Source of the DNA: Fluviicola sp.
Lineage (GTDB): Bacteria > Bacteroidota > Bacteroidia > Flavobacteriales_D > Crocinitomicaceae
Assembly (NCBI GenBank): GCA_002734085.1
Contig: NVXV01000001.1
Coordinates: forward strand, 315,860-379,859
Direction: 5' to 3'
Length of the DNA: 64,000 bases
Under the pieces are notes generated by a model that worked only from the letters and a program-made list of their open reading frames with translations, was not told the DNA's origin and did no database searches. Positions 32,800 to 43,792 of the stretch are shown in pieces; the stretch's first letter is position 1; the number at the start of each line of letters is the position of its first letter. The position numbers and the translations under genes are program-made.

Positions 32800-35700
32800 A
32801 TGAAGACTACTACTGTTTCACTTGAACCTATTAATAGAATATGGACAAAAATTACGTTCATTTCATTATTATTTATCCTTTTTTCTTTCAACAACACCTA
32901 TTCTCAGAACAAGGCAGCCGATGGAATGGGGTTAAAGGAAAGGAATTTTACTACTTTCAATAATAATCAAAAACAGAATTTAGATGCATGGCGCTCAGTC
33001 AATGAACAGCGATTTTATAATCACCCTGATTTTGGAACACTTCCAAAAAACGCCCCATGTACTGAGTGTGTTGAAGACCTTTCTAAAAGAGAAAAAGACC
33101 TTCGTCACTTTGTAGATATTAGTGATCCAAGTAGATTCTATATCCAACGTGGTAATGGTTTACTCCACTATAAAGAAAATGGATTTTGGAAAACCATTGA
33201 CTACAGGGTAACGCCTTCAACAACCCAAGGAGTTTATAAATCTGATTTCTACTTGAATAATGTAACGTTTAATAGTGTTGATCAAAAAGCTGAAATCGTT
33301 ACTAGTAATGGTAGTTTAGAACTTAATCAATGGTCGCTTTACAAAAAGGTAAATGGCGAAGAACAATTCATAGCAGAAGCAAATTGGTCGAGTTATACCG
33401 TTGGGGATGACGGAATGTTAGTTAAAAATATTTTTGCTGGAATTGACGCTGAATTGATCATTTATCCGGGAGGAGTTAAAACAAACTTTATAATTAAGAA
33501 TGCGGAGTTTGGAGAGTACGAAACTTTAGTATTTAGAGATAATCTAACTCACTCAAATCAACAACCTGTTGAAGTTGATTTTAAAAACTATCCTGGAAAT
33601 AATTCAGAGGTAGATGGAGTTGTGGTTTCATCTGGGGGCCAACCTTTGGCAGAATTTGAGGAGGCTGTAGCTTATGCGTTAAATGGTAACAAAGAAAGTG
33701 TACGTAGCTTAAAATACGTATTAAACAACAATACAGTTGATGTAGAGGTGCCGTCAAGTTGGATTGAAAAATATAAAGGTGATTTTGATTTGGTAATAGA
33801 CCCACAGGTTTCGGGTTCTAATACTTTAGCACAAGCATCAATTACTGGTTCTCAATATAACGCTTCATGTAATTTTGATAATAGCTGTAATCAATTTTTA
33901 ACAGTACCAGCTCCAGCTAATGCTACATTTGATGATGTACTTTGGTCCTTTACTTATGAGGCTGTTGGTGCTTGTTGGTTAGAAGATGGTGCTGTTCGTT
34001 TTGCAACCGGAGGATGTTTAAGCCCATCTCAAGCTGGATTTTACTGGTTTTGTAATCAAATTGGTGGTGGAACTTGTGCTGGTACAAACGTTTCAGTATT
34101 TAGTGATTTAGGTGGGTGTTTACCTGGTCCATCTTGTGCCCCACAAAATGTCAATTTTACCATGCAGTTTTTTAGAAGTTGCTTTGGTACAGCGGGATGT
34201 AACAACACTTGTATTGGTGCTTTTTCCCCGTGGACAATGACAATAACAGGTCAAACCATAGCATATACAAATGTATCGAATCCGATTACTTTATCTTCAC
34301 CAGATGTTTGTGAGGGTGGTAGTTTGACAGCTACAACTTCAGGTCAAGATGGTGTGCCACCATATACTTACAATTGGAGTTTTAGCCCTTCAGGGACACC
34401 TTCAGTAGGAGCTGGAGCGTCTACAAGTATTACATTTCCAACTTCTGGTACGCAAACACTTTATTCAATTATAACTGATAACTGTGGAAATCAAAGTACC
34501 GCTAGCGTCAACGTTACTGTCCATCCTTCTCCAACGCCAACCATAACAGGTGACGCCAACTATTGTGAAGGACAAACAGCTGCAATATCAACGGGGGCTT
34601 TTAGTAGCTACAATTGGTCAAACGGAGCAAACACGCAAAATACGACGGTTACAGATGCCGATAATCCAATAACCGTTACGGTAACAGATGCAAACGGTTG
34701 TATGGGAACTTCTGCTCCTTACAATGTTACAGAAATTCCAAATCCGGTTCCAACTATATCTGGAGACACTGATTATTGTGAAGGGCAAAACGCCGCAATA
34801 ACCACTGGTGCATTCAGTAGTTACAACTGGTCGAACGGAGCGAATACACAAAACACTACTGTTACAGATGCAGACAACCCTATAACGGTTACAGTTACAG
34901 ATGCAAATGGTTGTTCTGGGACTTCTGCTCCTTACAACGTTACAGAAATTCCTAGTCCCACGCCAACAATAACTGGCGCAACATCATATTGTGCAGGAAG
35001 TTCAGCGAGTATTAGTGCTCCTGCTGGTTTCTCTAGTTATAGTTGGTCAAATGGTGCTAACACTCAAAACACAAACGTTACAGACGCTGATAACCCTATT
35101 ACAGTTACTGTTACAGACGCGAATGGCTGTTCAGGTACCTCAGCAGCTTTCAATGTAACTGAAGAAGCGACAATTAACTATTCTGAAACTATTGAAATTT
35201 GTCAAGGACAAAGTGCGACAATTCATGGAAATGTCGAAACTACAGCAGGTACGTACCAACAAACATTTACAACGGGAGGCTGTGATAGTATTGCCACTAT
35301 TACTTTAACAGTTCATGCTTTACCAACGATTACAGCTTCCGCTACATCAACCGCTATTTGTGATGGTGAATCAACGGATCTTTCAGCTAGTGGGGGTGAT
35401 ACTTACATTTGGGATAATGGTTTAGGTGCAGGTCAAAACCATACAGTGTCTCCATCAACTACAACCACTTATGAAGTTACGGGTACTGATGCAAATGGCT
35501 GTGAAAATACAGATCAAATAGAAATTACTGTCAATCCTTTACCAACAGTAGATGCAGGTGCTGATATTGTAGAATGTGAAGGTGTTACGATTACTTTAAC
35601 AGGTTCTGGTACTGCTACTTCCTACACGTGGGATAATGGTGTGTCAGATGGAGTTGGTTTCACTCAATCCGTTGGAACGGTTACCTATACAGTTACTGGT

Positions 35701-36930
35701 CAAGACGCAAACGGATGTGAAAACACAGATCAAGTAGATGTTACCATTCAAACAGAACCTACGGTCAATGCAGGTGCTGATATTGTAGAGTGCGAAGGAA
35801 CAACAATTACTTTAACTGGATCTGGTACGGCAACGACTTATACCTGGGATAATGGTGTTGCTGATGGTGTTGGGTTTACTCAGCCCGTTGGAACTGTCAC
35901 TTATACTGTTACGGGTACTACTGGCTCAAGCTGTTCAGCAACTGATCAGGTCGATGTTACTATAAATCCAAACCCGACGGTTGACGCTGGTATAGATCAA
36001 AGCATTTGTGACGGCGATAATGTTACACTTACTGGTTCTGGAGCAGATACTTATACGTGGGATAATGGCGTAACGGACGGTGTTCCTTTTACTCCTGGTT
36101 CAACCACAACCTATACAGTTACTGGAGAAAACACTGCAACTGGATGTACTGCAACAGACGATGCAACGATTACGGTTAACCCTCTGCCAACAGTGGGGGC
36201 TGGAGCGGATCAAACGATTTGTGAAGGAGAAGAGATTGTACTTTCTGGAACAGGTGCCGATTCTTACTCATGGGACAATGGTGTTGTTGATGGCGATCCG
36301 TTTATTCCAAGTTCAACTACAACATACACGGTTACTGGTACAGACGCAAATGGATGTGAGAATACCGCGAATGTAACCATAACATTAACGCCTCAACCTA
36401 ACGCTAATTTTACTGCAACACCAAGCTCAGGTCAGTCTCCATTAGAAGTTGATTTTAACAACAATTCAAATAATGGTTCTTCATATGATTGGGATTTTGG
36501 AAACGGACAGACTGCATCATCAGGAACACCTTCAGACCAAAACATGACTTACATTGGCCCTGGTTCTTATGAGGTATGGTTAACAGTAACAAATGGTACC
36601 TGTTCAGATCAAATGAGTCTGATAATCATTGTAGAAGATTTACCATTAAGTTATAACATACCAAATGTCTTTACGCCAAATGAAGATGGATCAAATGACA
36701 TCCTACATATGAATATTCAAAATGCTGCCAGTTTAGAAATGGAAATTTTTAATAGATGGGGGAACTTAGTTGGTGTAATTAACTCAACTGACCCTGAAGA
36801 TGGGTGGAATGGGAGACACATGAATACAGGTGCACCGGTTTCTGAAGGCGTTTATTTTTACACTTACAAAATTGTAGGATTAAATGGTGAAGAAATTGAA
36901 GGACATAATTATGTTCACCTGAACCGATAG
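32800..36930 (+). CDS. Giant secreted repeat protein with gliding-motility-associated C-terminal domain
   Basis: Signal peptide; three ~70-aa near-identical repeats (SYNWSNGANTQNTTVTDADNPITVTVTDANGC); Ig-like repeats (TYTWDNGVxDGV); PKD domain; C-terminal IPNVFTPNEDGSNDILHM...IFNRWGNLV...GVYFYTYKI. Confidence 0.92.
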   Translation: MKTTTVSLEPINRIWTKITFISLLFILFSFNNTYSQNKAADGMGLKERNFTTFNNNQKQNLDAWRSVNEQRFYNHPDFGTLPKNAPCTECVEDLSKREKDLRHFVDISDPSRFYIQRGNGLLHYKENGFWKTIDYRVTPSTTQGVYKSDFYLNNVTFNSVDQKAEIVTSNGSLELNQWSLYKKVNGEEQFIAEANWSSYTVGDDGMLVKNIFAGIDAELIIYPGGVKTNFIIKNAEFGEYETLVFRDNLTHSNQQPVEVDFKNYPGNNSEVDGVVVSSGGQPLAEFEEAVAYALNGNKESVRSLKYVLNNNTVDVEVPSSWIEKYKGDFDLVIDPQVSGSNTLAQASITGSQYNASCNFDNSCNQFLTVPAPANATFDDVLWSFTYEAVGACWLEDGAVRFATGGCLSPSQAGFYWFCNQIGGGTCAGTNVSVFSDLGGCLPGPSCAPQNVNFTMQFFRSCFGTAGCNNTCIGAFSPWTMTITGQTIAYTNVSNPITLSSPDVCEGGSLTATTSGQDGVPPYTYNWSFSPSGTPSVGAGASTSITFPTSGTQTLYSIITDNCGNQSTASVNVTVHPSPTPTITGDANYCEGQTAAISTGAFSSYNWSNGANTQNTTVTDADNPITVTVTDANGCMGTSAPYNVTEIPNPVPTISGDTDYCEGQNAAITTGAFSSYNWSNGANTQNTTVTDADNPITVTVTDANGCSGTSAPYNVTEIPSPTPTITGATSYCAGSSASISAPAGFSSYSWSNGANTQNTNVTDADNPITVTVTDANGCSGTSAAFNVTEEATINYSETIEICQGQSATIHGNVETTAGTYQQTFTTGGCDSIATITLTVHALPTITASATSTAICDGESTDLSASGGDTYIWDNGLGAGQNHTVSPSTTTTYEVTGTDANGCENTDQIEITVNPLPTVDAGADIVECEGVTITLTGSGTATSYTWDNGVSDGVGFTQSVGTVTYTVTGQDANGCENTDQVDVTIQTEPTVNAGADIVECEGTTITLTGSGTATTYTWDNGVADGVGFTQPVGTVTYTVTGTTGSSCSATDQVDVTINPNPTVDAGIDQSICDGDNVTLTGSGADTYTWDNGVTDGVPFTPGSTTTYTVTGENTATGCTATDDATITVNPLPTVGAGADQTICEGEEIVLSGTGADSYSWDNGVVDGDPFIPSSTTTYTVTGTDANGCENTANVTITLTPQPNANFTATPSSGQSPLEVDFNNNSNNGSSYDWDFGNGQTASSGTPSDQNMTYIGPGSYEVWLTVTNGTCSDQMSLIIIVEDLPLSYNIPNVFTPNEDGSNDILHMNIQNAASLEMEIFNRWGNLVGVINSTDPEDGWNGRHMNTGAPVSEGVYFYTYKIVGLNGEEIEGHNYVHLNR
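34530..35170 (+). repeat. Three in-frame ~70-aa tandem repeats within the gliding-type protein
   Basis: Three units ending TDADNPITVTVTDANGC(M/S)GTSA, nearly identical in protein. Confidence 0.85.
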
Positions 36931-36949
36931 TTTTATAAAGTAACTTTTT

Positions 36950-36985
36950 AACGCCAAGACAATGAAATTATCTTGGCGTTTTTTT
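36950..36985 (+). terminator. Intrinsic terminator
   Basis: AACGCCAAGA-N11-TCTTGGCGTT followed by a T-run. Confidence 0.9.
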
Positions 36986-37880
36986 ATTCCTTAAACTCCC
37001 GAAGAATAACTCCTTCTTTTAAAGATGCTGGAGATGTAAAGCACTGTGTTATACCCACCTTCTCAATAACCCATTTAGTTTTCAAGGCAGCAACATGTAT
37101 CATTTTTTCACGATAGTCTGGTATCGCTTCATTTTGGTTCCTGTCCTTCAAGGAAGAGTGAATAAGATATTCCAATTGGTTTAAAAAGGTTTCGAAAGGC
37201 AACAAGCTGCTTTTCTTAGAATCTATCTCTTTTTTTTCAATTAAATGTGAATATGTCTCGAAACTGCCAGAAGCACCTATTAAGTGTAAACTTTTTCTAC
37301 TTTTAAAATTATCATTTGAGTTCGATTCAAGAAAGTCAATAATCATTTCAATGTCTGATTGAGAGAGAGGATCGTTTAAATCAAATTTCTGGATAATTCT
37401 AGATACACCAATATCGAAACTTTCTTTACTGACAACTTTTCCATCTTCAACGAATATAAACTCTGTGCTTCCACCTCCTATATCCATTATACATGAATTA
37501 GCAGTAAAGTTATGTACTGATTTAACTCCTTCATAGATGAGGGAAGCCTCTTCTTGACCATCAATAATAATGATATCAATTCCCAAATTTTTTTTTATCT
37601 CTTTAACAAGGGTGACTCCATTTTTTGCACCCCGCATTGCTGAAGTTCCAAATGCCTTAATTTTTTCTACATTATGCTCTCTACACTTTTGAACAAATTC
37701 AGTTAGTGCCTTGGTTGCTCGATCTATTGCTTCAGGAGAAATTATGTTTTCATTTATTCCACCCATCCCAAGGTTTACTGGATATTTTAATTTGGCTAAC
37801 ACCTCATGGTTCTCCTTAAATTTATTGAAAACAATTAGGTTAAACGTATTGGTGCCAAGGTCAATGACTGCTCCCTTCAT
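36984..37880 (-). CDS. Ppx/GppA family exopolyphosphatase
   Basis: GAVIDLGTNTFNLIVF, FGTSAMRGAKNG, CIMDIGGGSTEFIFV. Confidence 0.93.
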   Translation of the reverse strand: MKGAVIDLGTNTFNLIVFNKFKENHEVLAKLKYPVNLGMGGINENIISPEAIDRATKALTEFVQKCREHNVEKIKAFGTSAMRGAKNGVTLVKEIKKNLGIDIIIIDGQEEASLIYEGVKSVHNFTANSCIMDIGGGSTEFIFVEDGKVVSKESFDIGVSRIIQKFDLNDPLSQSDIEMIIDFLESNSNDNFKSRKSLHLIGASGSFETYSHLIEKKEIDSKKSSLLPFETFLNQLEYLIHSSLKDRNQNEAIPDYREKMIHVAALKTKWVIEKVGITQCFTSPASLKEGVILREFKE

Positions 37881-37883
37881 TTA

Positions 37884-39197
37884 TTATTTTTTAATCCATT
37901 TTAATAACATTCCAAAACGTACTCGATGTCCAAACTGAAGAATTCCATTTTTATAAATTCTGCCTGCCAAGAACAACATTACCATTGCAGTAGCTAAAAG
38001 CAAGAATAACGATAAATATAGTCTCCAAGCCTCTCCGTCATCAAATCCATTCGAAAGTTCAACCATCATTACAACGGGTGAAGTAAAAGGAATAAAACCA
38101 AGCCATGTACTCAAACTGCTATCTGGAAAAAGGACAACAAAATAGCCGGCTGCCAACGAAGCGAAAAGCAGCAAGGTAATAGGTATTATAAACTGTTGCC
38201 CATCTGACTCCGAACCCATCGATGCCCCGATCATTGCGAAAAAAGCGCCATAGAACAGGTAGCCAGACAAAAAGAATAGAATGAAGAAAACGAGCATGTT
38301 ACTAAACTGGATTTTTTGATAAATCAATTCTACGAAAGGACTTTGATTACTCCAGTTTTGCGCTTCTGTTATTTCTCCGGTAAGTTGATTTGCCACCATT
38401 TCTGGACTAAGTAAATCGGGAAACAATGAAATTCGAAGCAAGTATAACCCAACTGCAATTATAATTGACCACACCACAACTTGGAGTATAGCAGACAAAC
38501 CAATTCCAAAAATTTTACCTGAAAGTAATTGTCTAGGAGACACAGACGCGAGGAGTACTTCAACTATACGATTTGATTTTTCTTTTGATACACTTCTTAA
38601 AATAGTCATTCCAAAAAGGAGTATAAAAACAACGATAAATGCGCCAAAAGTAAAACCTACCCAGCTTGCGGTCAATGATTTTTCGTTTTTCGGGTCGTAT
38701 GTGTCTTTTAGACTAAACCTGAGTGGCTGTTTAATCTCGCGAAACTTTTGAACTGATAGAGAAGTGAATTCTTCCACCATTATTTCTTCCAGTCGCCGCT
38801 CGACATGGTAAACTAATTTCCTTTGAATTGCCTCGGAAGGTCTTTCACGGTAAGAAATAATCACTTTTTTATTTGATACAACCTTCTCATTAATCCAAAC
38901 GGTTAAATCGAATTTTTGAAATTTTTCCTGGTGTGCAAAATCAGGATAATCTACAAAATCATTAATGAAGTGAAAATTGAAATTTGGATCTTTATTGGGC
39001 ATTAGTTTTCCTTCAAACAGCTCGTTTTTGTCCATGATTAAGACGTTCCACGTTTGTTTTTTATTGCTGTCAAATGAGAGAAAAAGATAAACTAAACCCA
39101 AAATCATTAAAGGTCCTAGAATAATCATTCCTAGGAACGAACGACTTCGTAAACGTTCAGCCAGTTCTCTTTTTGCTATAAGCCAAACTTTATTCAT
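37884..39197 (-). CDS. ABC transporter permease (NatB-like)
   Basis: IAKRELAERLRSRSFLGMIILGP; VSKEKSNRIVEVLLASVSPRQLLSGKIFGIGL; multiple C-terminal TMs. Confidence 0.9.
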   Translation of the reverse strand: MNKVWLIAKRELAERLRSRSFLGMIILGPLMILGLVYLFLSFDSNKKQTWNVLIMDKNELFEGKLMPNKDPNFNFHFINDFVDYPDFAHQEKFQKFDLTVWINEKVVSNKKVIISYRERPSEAIQRKLVYHVERRLEEIMVEEFTSLSVQKFREIKQPLRFSLKDTYDPKNEKSLTASWVGFTFGAFIVVFILLFGMTILRSVSKEKSNRIVEVLLASVSPRQLLSGKIFGIGLSAILQVVVWSIIIAVGLYLLRISLFPDLLSPEMVANQLTGEITEAQNWSNQSPFVELIYQKIQFSNMLVFFILFFLSGYLFYGAFFAMIGASMGSESDGQQFIIPITLLLFASLAAGYFVVLFPDSSLSTWLGFIPFTSPVVMMVELSNGFDDGEAWRLYLSLFLLLATAMVMLFLAGRIYKNGILQFGHRVRFGMLLKWIKK

Positions 39198-40119
39198 CTA
39201 TTGCTACTTTGTCGCCATTAATTTGTTGCATAAATACATTTTCCATACTTGGCAAGACCTCTTTTACTTCTGTGATTTTTACATGCGGCATAACAGCACC
39301 AAGTAGGTCGTTGATTTCATTTTCTTTTCTCATTTTAAGATACACAGTGAAAAATTCATCTGTATGTGCTATTTTATCGATAATCTCATAACCCGCCCAA
39401 AGAGCAGTTGCAAAACCGATCATATTTCCATGAAATGAGATTGAATAGATACTTTCTTTATGCTCATTTCGCAAGTCAAGAATATTTCCTTCCAAAATTT
39501 TCTGCCCATTGTGAATTAAAACTGCTTTATCACAAATTTCTTCAACACTTTGCATGTTGTGGGTTGAGAGTAAAATTGTTTTTCCCTGTTCTTTAAACCT
39601 TATAATTTCTTTTCGAATTAGATCAATATTAATTGGGTCAAATCCACTAAACGGTTCGTCTAAAATCAAAAGTGTAGGGTCATGTAATACGGTACAAATG
39701 AACTGTATTTTTTGTGCCATTCCTTTAGAAAGTTCCTCGATACGTTTTTTCCTCCAACCTTGAATTCCGAAACGATCAAACCAATAGTTGATTTGAGTTT
39801 TAGCATCCGATGAATTCAATCCGCGCAATTTTGCTAAGAATAGTGCTTGTTTCTCCACCGTCATAGATCGATAAAGCCCTCGTTCTTCAGGCAAGTAGCC
39901 TATGTCTTTCAAAAAATCTTGTTTCATTAATTTCCCCTGAAAAGAAATATATCCTTTATCTGCAGAAGTAATTTGATTGATAATTCGAATTAAGGTTGTT
40001 TTTCCCGCACCGTTTGGTCCCATCAACCCCAAAATCTCACCTTCATTTGCTTTAAATGAGATGTCTTCGAGAACTTTCTTTCGAAAATACGATTTTGATA
40101 TGCCGTCAATTTCCAACAT
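39190..40119 (-). CDS. ABC transporter ATP-binding protein (NatA-like)
   Basis: GLMGPNGAGKTTLIRII Walker A; LILDEPFSGFDPIN Walker B; ELSKGMAQKIQF signature. Confidence 0.95.
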   Translation of the reverse strand: MLEIDGISKSYFRKKVLEDISFKANEGEILGLMGPNGAGKTTLIRIINQITSADKGYISFQGKLMKQDFLKDIGYLPEERGLYRSMTVEKQALFLAKLRGLNSSDAKTQINYWFDRFGIQGWRKKRIEELSKGMAQKIQFICTVLHDPTLLILDEPFSGFDPINIDLIRKEIIRFKEQGKTILLSTHNMQSVEEICDKAVLIHNGQKILEGNILDLRNEHKESIYSISFHGNMIGFATALWAGYEIIDKIAHTDEFFTVYLKMRKENEINDLLGAVMPHVKITEVKEVLPSMENVFMQQINGDKVAIDE

Positions 40120-40243
40120 GGTCTTTATTCTCCGATAAATATAGTAAAGAGATTTAAACTTTGTTAAGGGAAGATGATTTGTTTAACGATATCCGTGGAT
40201 TCTAGCAATAGTAATTGAGAATATATTATAGTTTTTTTCTTAT

Positions 40244-43200
40244 CTACAACTTAATCACCTTTGCTATTTGCTGTTTTTCCTCACCGTTGTAAACGATTGA
40301 ATAATTTCCGCTTTGCCAAAGCTCAGTATTCACTTTATAAGAATTTAGTCCTTTCACGAAATTTTCGTTCTCTTTAACAACCGCTACAATTTGACCTTGT
40401 GCATTATAGATTTCGAGTGTTCCAACCTCATCAAAAGGTAAAACCAACTGAATGTTCAGTTCATTATCAACAGGGTTTGGGTGGGGAACAATTAGCACAC
40501 CAGAAAATTCCGAAATTGCATTACATTTTTCATTATTACTTAAATCTTCATCATCAAACTCAAAAGGAGTTTTAATTTGTCCTTCAACACAAACATAGTT
40601 ATTATCTATTTGATCTTGCGGCACAGTCATACTAGGTGAAGCTGAGAAAATATAAATTTCTTTATCTCCCGCTTGCAGCTCTCCTTCCCACGTTTCTTTG
40701 AGAACATCAGCTGAAGGTGTTCTCAAAAACAACTCTGCAGAAGTAATAGGTGTTGTTCCTTTATTTTCCAATTCAACTCCAACAACATAAAAACCATTGT
40801 CTTCTTGTAAAAAAAGCTGAGTTAATGCTAAATCTGTTCGGGGAGATAAAACAGGAAGAGTTATACTAACACTGTCTCGACATAAAAAGCTATTCTCTAT
40901 TTTTAACTCAATAGTTACTTGATCTCCAACAGAAGACTCAGGAAAAATAAAATCTGGGCTGACATCATTAGACGTGCCTAAAACATCAAAAGTCCATTCA
41001 TTACTGGTTGCACCAACGCTCAAATTATTAAAGGAGGTTGTATATCCAGCCAACAATGCACCAGGATCAATCTCAAAATCAGCTTGAATAAAATCATCTA
41101 CTTGAATCGCGTAACTTTCATTACTTGAACAACCAAATGATGATACAACAGTTTGATCAATCGTTTGGCTACCGTTATCTTCAAAAATATGCTCAATACT
41201 AAACGCATTCAAGGAACTGGCTCCATTTAGCGACCAGTAAACCTCTGCTACACTCCCGTTAGGAACAAAAGAGGCGTCATCAAACACGGAAGTAATACCT
41301 GCACATGAGGAGCTAACATCTTGGTTTACAATAGGAAAAGCGTGGATTTTTAAAGGCACGGTTAACTGACCTGAACAGCCGTTGTTTCCTGTTGCGCTAA
41401 GGTTTACAGAATAAGTACCATAGTTGCTGTAAAGTTTTTGCGGTTCAGTTTGTCCGGAAAAAGTGCCATCGCCAAAAGACCAGTTATATCCATTGATTGT
41501 TCCCGGGGACTCAATTGTACTAAGGTTTTCAAAATCAACTAAATTCCCCTCACATACTTCAAGAAATGAAAAGTCAACCTGTGGGGTTGGCTCTATTGTT
41601 ATGGATTGAACAGTCGTATCTACACATCCATTATTATCTGTTCCTATTAATTCAATGTCATAAACTCCAGAAGTTTCAAAAATATGAGTTGTGTTTTGTC
41701 CTGACCCTTCATTATTAACTCCACTCGCCGGGTCATCAAAATTCCATTGCCATGTATTAATGGTTGTAGGTGTGAGTTGACCACCATTGAAAGAGATTTG
41801 TTGTTCTTGACAAATCCCGGAAGTACTAAAGTCTAAGACAGGGTTTTCTTGCACTTCGACAATTTTAGTTATTGTATTCCCACAGTCCCCATCAGTATCG
41901 ACTTCCAAAATAACTTCATATGTTCCTGAAGATATATAAGTATGCGTTCCTGATTCATCTGTCGAAATAGAACCATCCCCAAAACTCCATTCCCAACTGT
42001 TAATGCTAGACCCGTCCAACGTAACGCTTAAGTCATTGTAATCATTAGACGCTCCAACACATTGAATCAGGGGAAATTCAATGTCCATATCGGGCGCTAC
42101 CCCAATTATGTCAACATTAATGGTGTCTTTCGCCACACATCCTGCCGCATTTGTAACTTCAAGAATATATTCGTCTGTACTATTTACTACAATTGACGGA
42201 GTTGTTTCTGTTGTTGACCAATTATAATTAACAATATCAGGTACTGTGTTTACAAGTCCTATTTGATTTCCAGCACAAAGCTGTACGTCTGGCCCTAAAG
42301 AAATAGTCGCTTGCATCGTGTCTTCTGTAAAAGAAACTACAGGTGAATTATATGCACAACCAAAACTATCCGTAATGGTAACACTGAAGTTGTCTTCGGT
42401 ATTAATTACAATTGACTCTGTCGTTTCTGACGTTGACCAAAGGTAATTATAGTCTGCACCGAGATTAGCGTTCCATGTGTAACTTCCTCCCCCACAATAC
42501 ACAGGAAACTGAGGCACAAAAGCCTCAGGAAAATCAACTTCAATCGTATCAGAACTTGCAAATCCAAAAATATCCACGACTTCTACCCAATAAGTACCTG
42601 ATTCGCTAATCGATATTGTTTCTGTTGTTTCTGACGTTGACCATAAATAAGACTCAAACCTAGTTCCAGCCGAAAGAGTAGTATCACAAAAAGAATATTT
42701 AGAAAAATCCAAACCAAGATTTACAGGAGGAGCATATTTAAACCTAAGATATTGATGAACTGAATCAAGATTGGCGGCATTCAGGGGGGTACTATAGCTA
42801 ACTATCTCTGGTATATAACCATTCCAAAATCTGTTCGCTAAGTTTCGATCCCTACCTACCCTAAACCCTGTCCCACTATAATTTGCTGGACTAGATCTTC
42901 TACCGTGAACCAACTTAAATTTATTAATTGGACCAAAGTTTATTGTCGATTGACGATTAATAAAGTTATTTCCAATAAAAGCTGTTGACGCATCACTGAA
43001 AAAATTAGTTGTACTTGATTGGCCTACATAAAACAATAACCCGCTATTTGGCATAATTAGTCCATTAAACCCAGGGAAGGCAGTTTGAGTTCCCTTCCAG
43101 TTGGCCACAACAAATAATTCAGCTATATTCAAATTAGAAATACTCGCCTCTAAAAAATCATCAACGCCATCAAAATTCATGGCTGATTGGTTGTTTAGCT

Positions 43201-43732
43201 TTTCTATGGAGTCTTCCCATAAGGGCTGTGGATTTAAAACTGGTTGAATAAAATCAATATTATTGATACCTATGTCATTCCATTCGCTCACTTTATCATT
43301 AACATCTTTAACCACGTTACTGTCTGCCGCAATCCAAAAAGCAATATTTCCAAAATTATTTAAATCTGTAATTGCAAAAGATCGAGTACTAGACCATGGA
43401 CCTGGCGATCCACTAACGATGCATCTAACTCTCCAAAAATATTTACCGTATGAAAAATCATCTTCATAATTATTTTCTACTACATTAAATATATCTTCAA
43501 CAGTAAATTGTGATGAGTTGCTAAAGCTAATTTCGTAACTATCTACATTGCTGCATTCATTCCATGTAAAAGACAGACTATCATCTATTTGGACCCAGTT
43601 GTCATTAGGGAAGACCAAAGAAGTTTGAGAGAAAATTGTAGGCGAGCAAGCAAAGAATAAAAAAACAAAGAGGCTCAGTGCTCCAAAATAATTCAGGAGG
43701 TATTTAATATTGCATATTTTAGTACTATTCAT
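40244..43732 (-). CDS. PKD-domain surface protein with T9SS type A sorting domain
   Basis: Signal peptide; concanavalin-like region; several PKD motifs (WEWSFGDGSIST, YNWSFGDGTFSG); C-terminal VPHPNPVDNELNIQL...NAQGQIV...GNYSIVYNGEEKQQIAKVIKL. Confidence 0.88.
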   Translation of the reverse strand: MNSTKICNIKYLLNYFGALSLFVFLFFACSPTIFSQTSLVFPNDNWVQIDDSLSFTWNECSNVDSYEISFSNSSQFTVEDIFNVVENNYEDDFSYGKYFWRVRCIVSGSPGPWSSTRSFAITDLNNFGNIAFWIAADSNVVKDVNDKVSEWNDIGINNIDFIQPVLNPQPLWEDSIEKLNNQSAMNFDGVDDFLEASISNLNIAELFVVANWKGTQTAFPGFNGLIMPNSGLLFYVGQSSTTNFFSDASTAFIGNNFINRQSTINFGPINKFKLVHGRRSSPANYSGTGFRVGRDRNLANRFWNGYIPEIVSYSTPLNAANLDSVHQYLRFKYAPPVNLGLDFSKYSFCDTTLSAGTRFESYLWSTSETTETISISESGTYWVEVVDIFGFASSDTIEVDFPEAFVPQFPVYCGGGSYTWNANLGADYNYLWSTSETTESIVINTEDNFSVTITDSFGCAYNSPVVSFTEDTMQATISLGPDVQLCAGNQIGLVNTVPDIVNYNWSTTETTPSIVVNSTDEYILEVTNAAGCVAKDTINVDIIGVAPDMDIEFPLIQCVGASNDYNDLSVTLDGSSINSWEWSFGDGSISTDESGTHTYISSGTYEVILEVDTDGDCGNTITKIVEVQENPVLDFSTSGICQEQQISFNGGQLTPTTINTWQWNFDDPASGVNNEGSGQNTTHIFETSGVYDIELIGTDNNGCVDTTVQSITIEPTPQVDFSFLEVCEGNLVDFENLSTIESPGTINGYNWSFGDGTFSGQTEPQKLYSNYGTYSVNLSATGNNGCSGQLTVPLKIHAFPIVNQDVSSSCAGITSVFDDASFVPNGSVAEVYWSLNGASSLNAFSIEHIFEDNGSQTIDQTVVSSFGCSSNESYAIQVDDFIQADFEIDPGALLAGYTTSFNNLSVGATSNEWTFDVLGTSNDVSPDFIFPESSVGDQVTIELKIENSFLCRDSVSITLPVLSPRTDLALTQLFLQEDNGFYVVGVELENKGTTPITSAELFLRTPSADVLKETWEGELQAGDKEIYIFSASPSMTVPQDQIDNNYVCVEGQIKTPFEFDDEDLSNNEKCNAISEFSGVLIVPHPNPVDNELNIQLVLPFDEVGTLEIYNAQGQIVAVVKENENFVKGLNSYKVNTELWQSGNYSIVYNGEEKQQIAKVIKL

Positions 43733-43792
43733 ATATAAAGTAAATTTATATTTTTTTTATAACTTAGCCAAGATTATAATTCTTTTAAATCG

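Noticed and set aside
34530-36400. Repetitive DNA resembling a tandem or CRISPR-like array
   Set aside because: Repeats are in-frame protein domain repeats of ~70-80 codons inside one long ORF, not short identical repeats with unique spacers.
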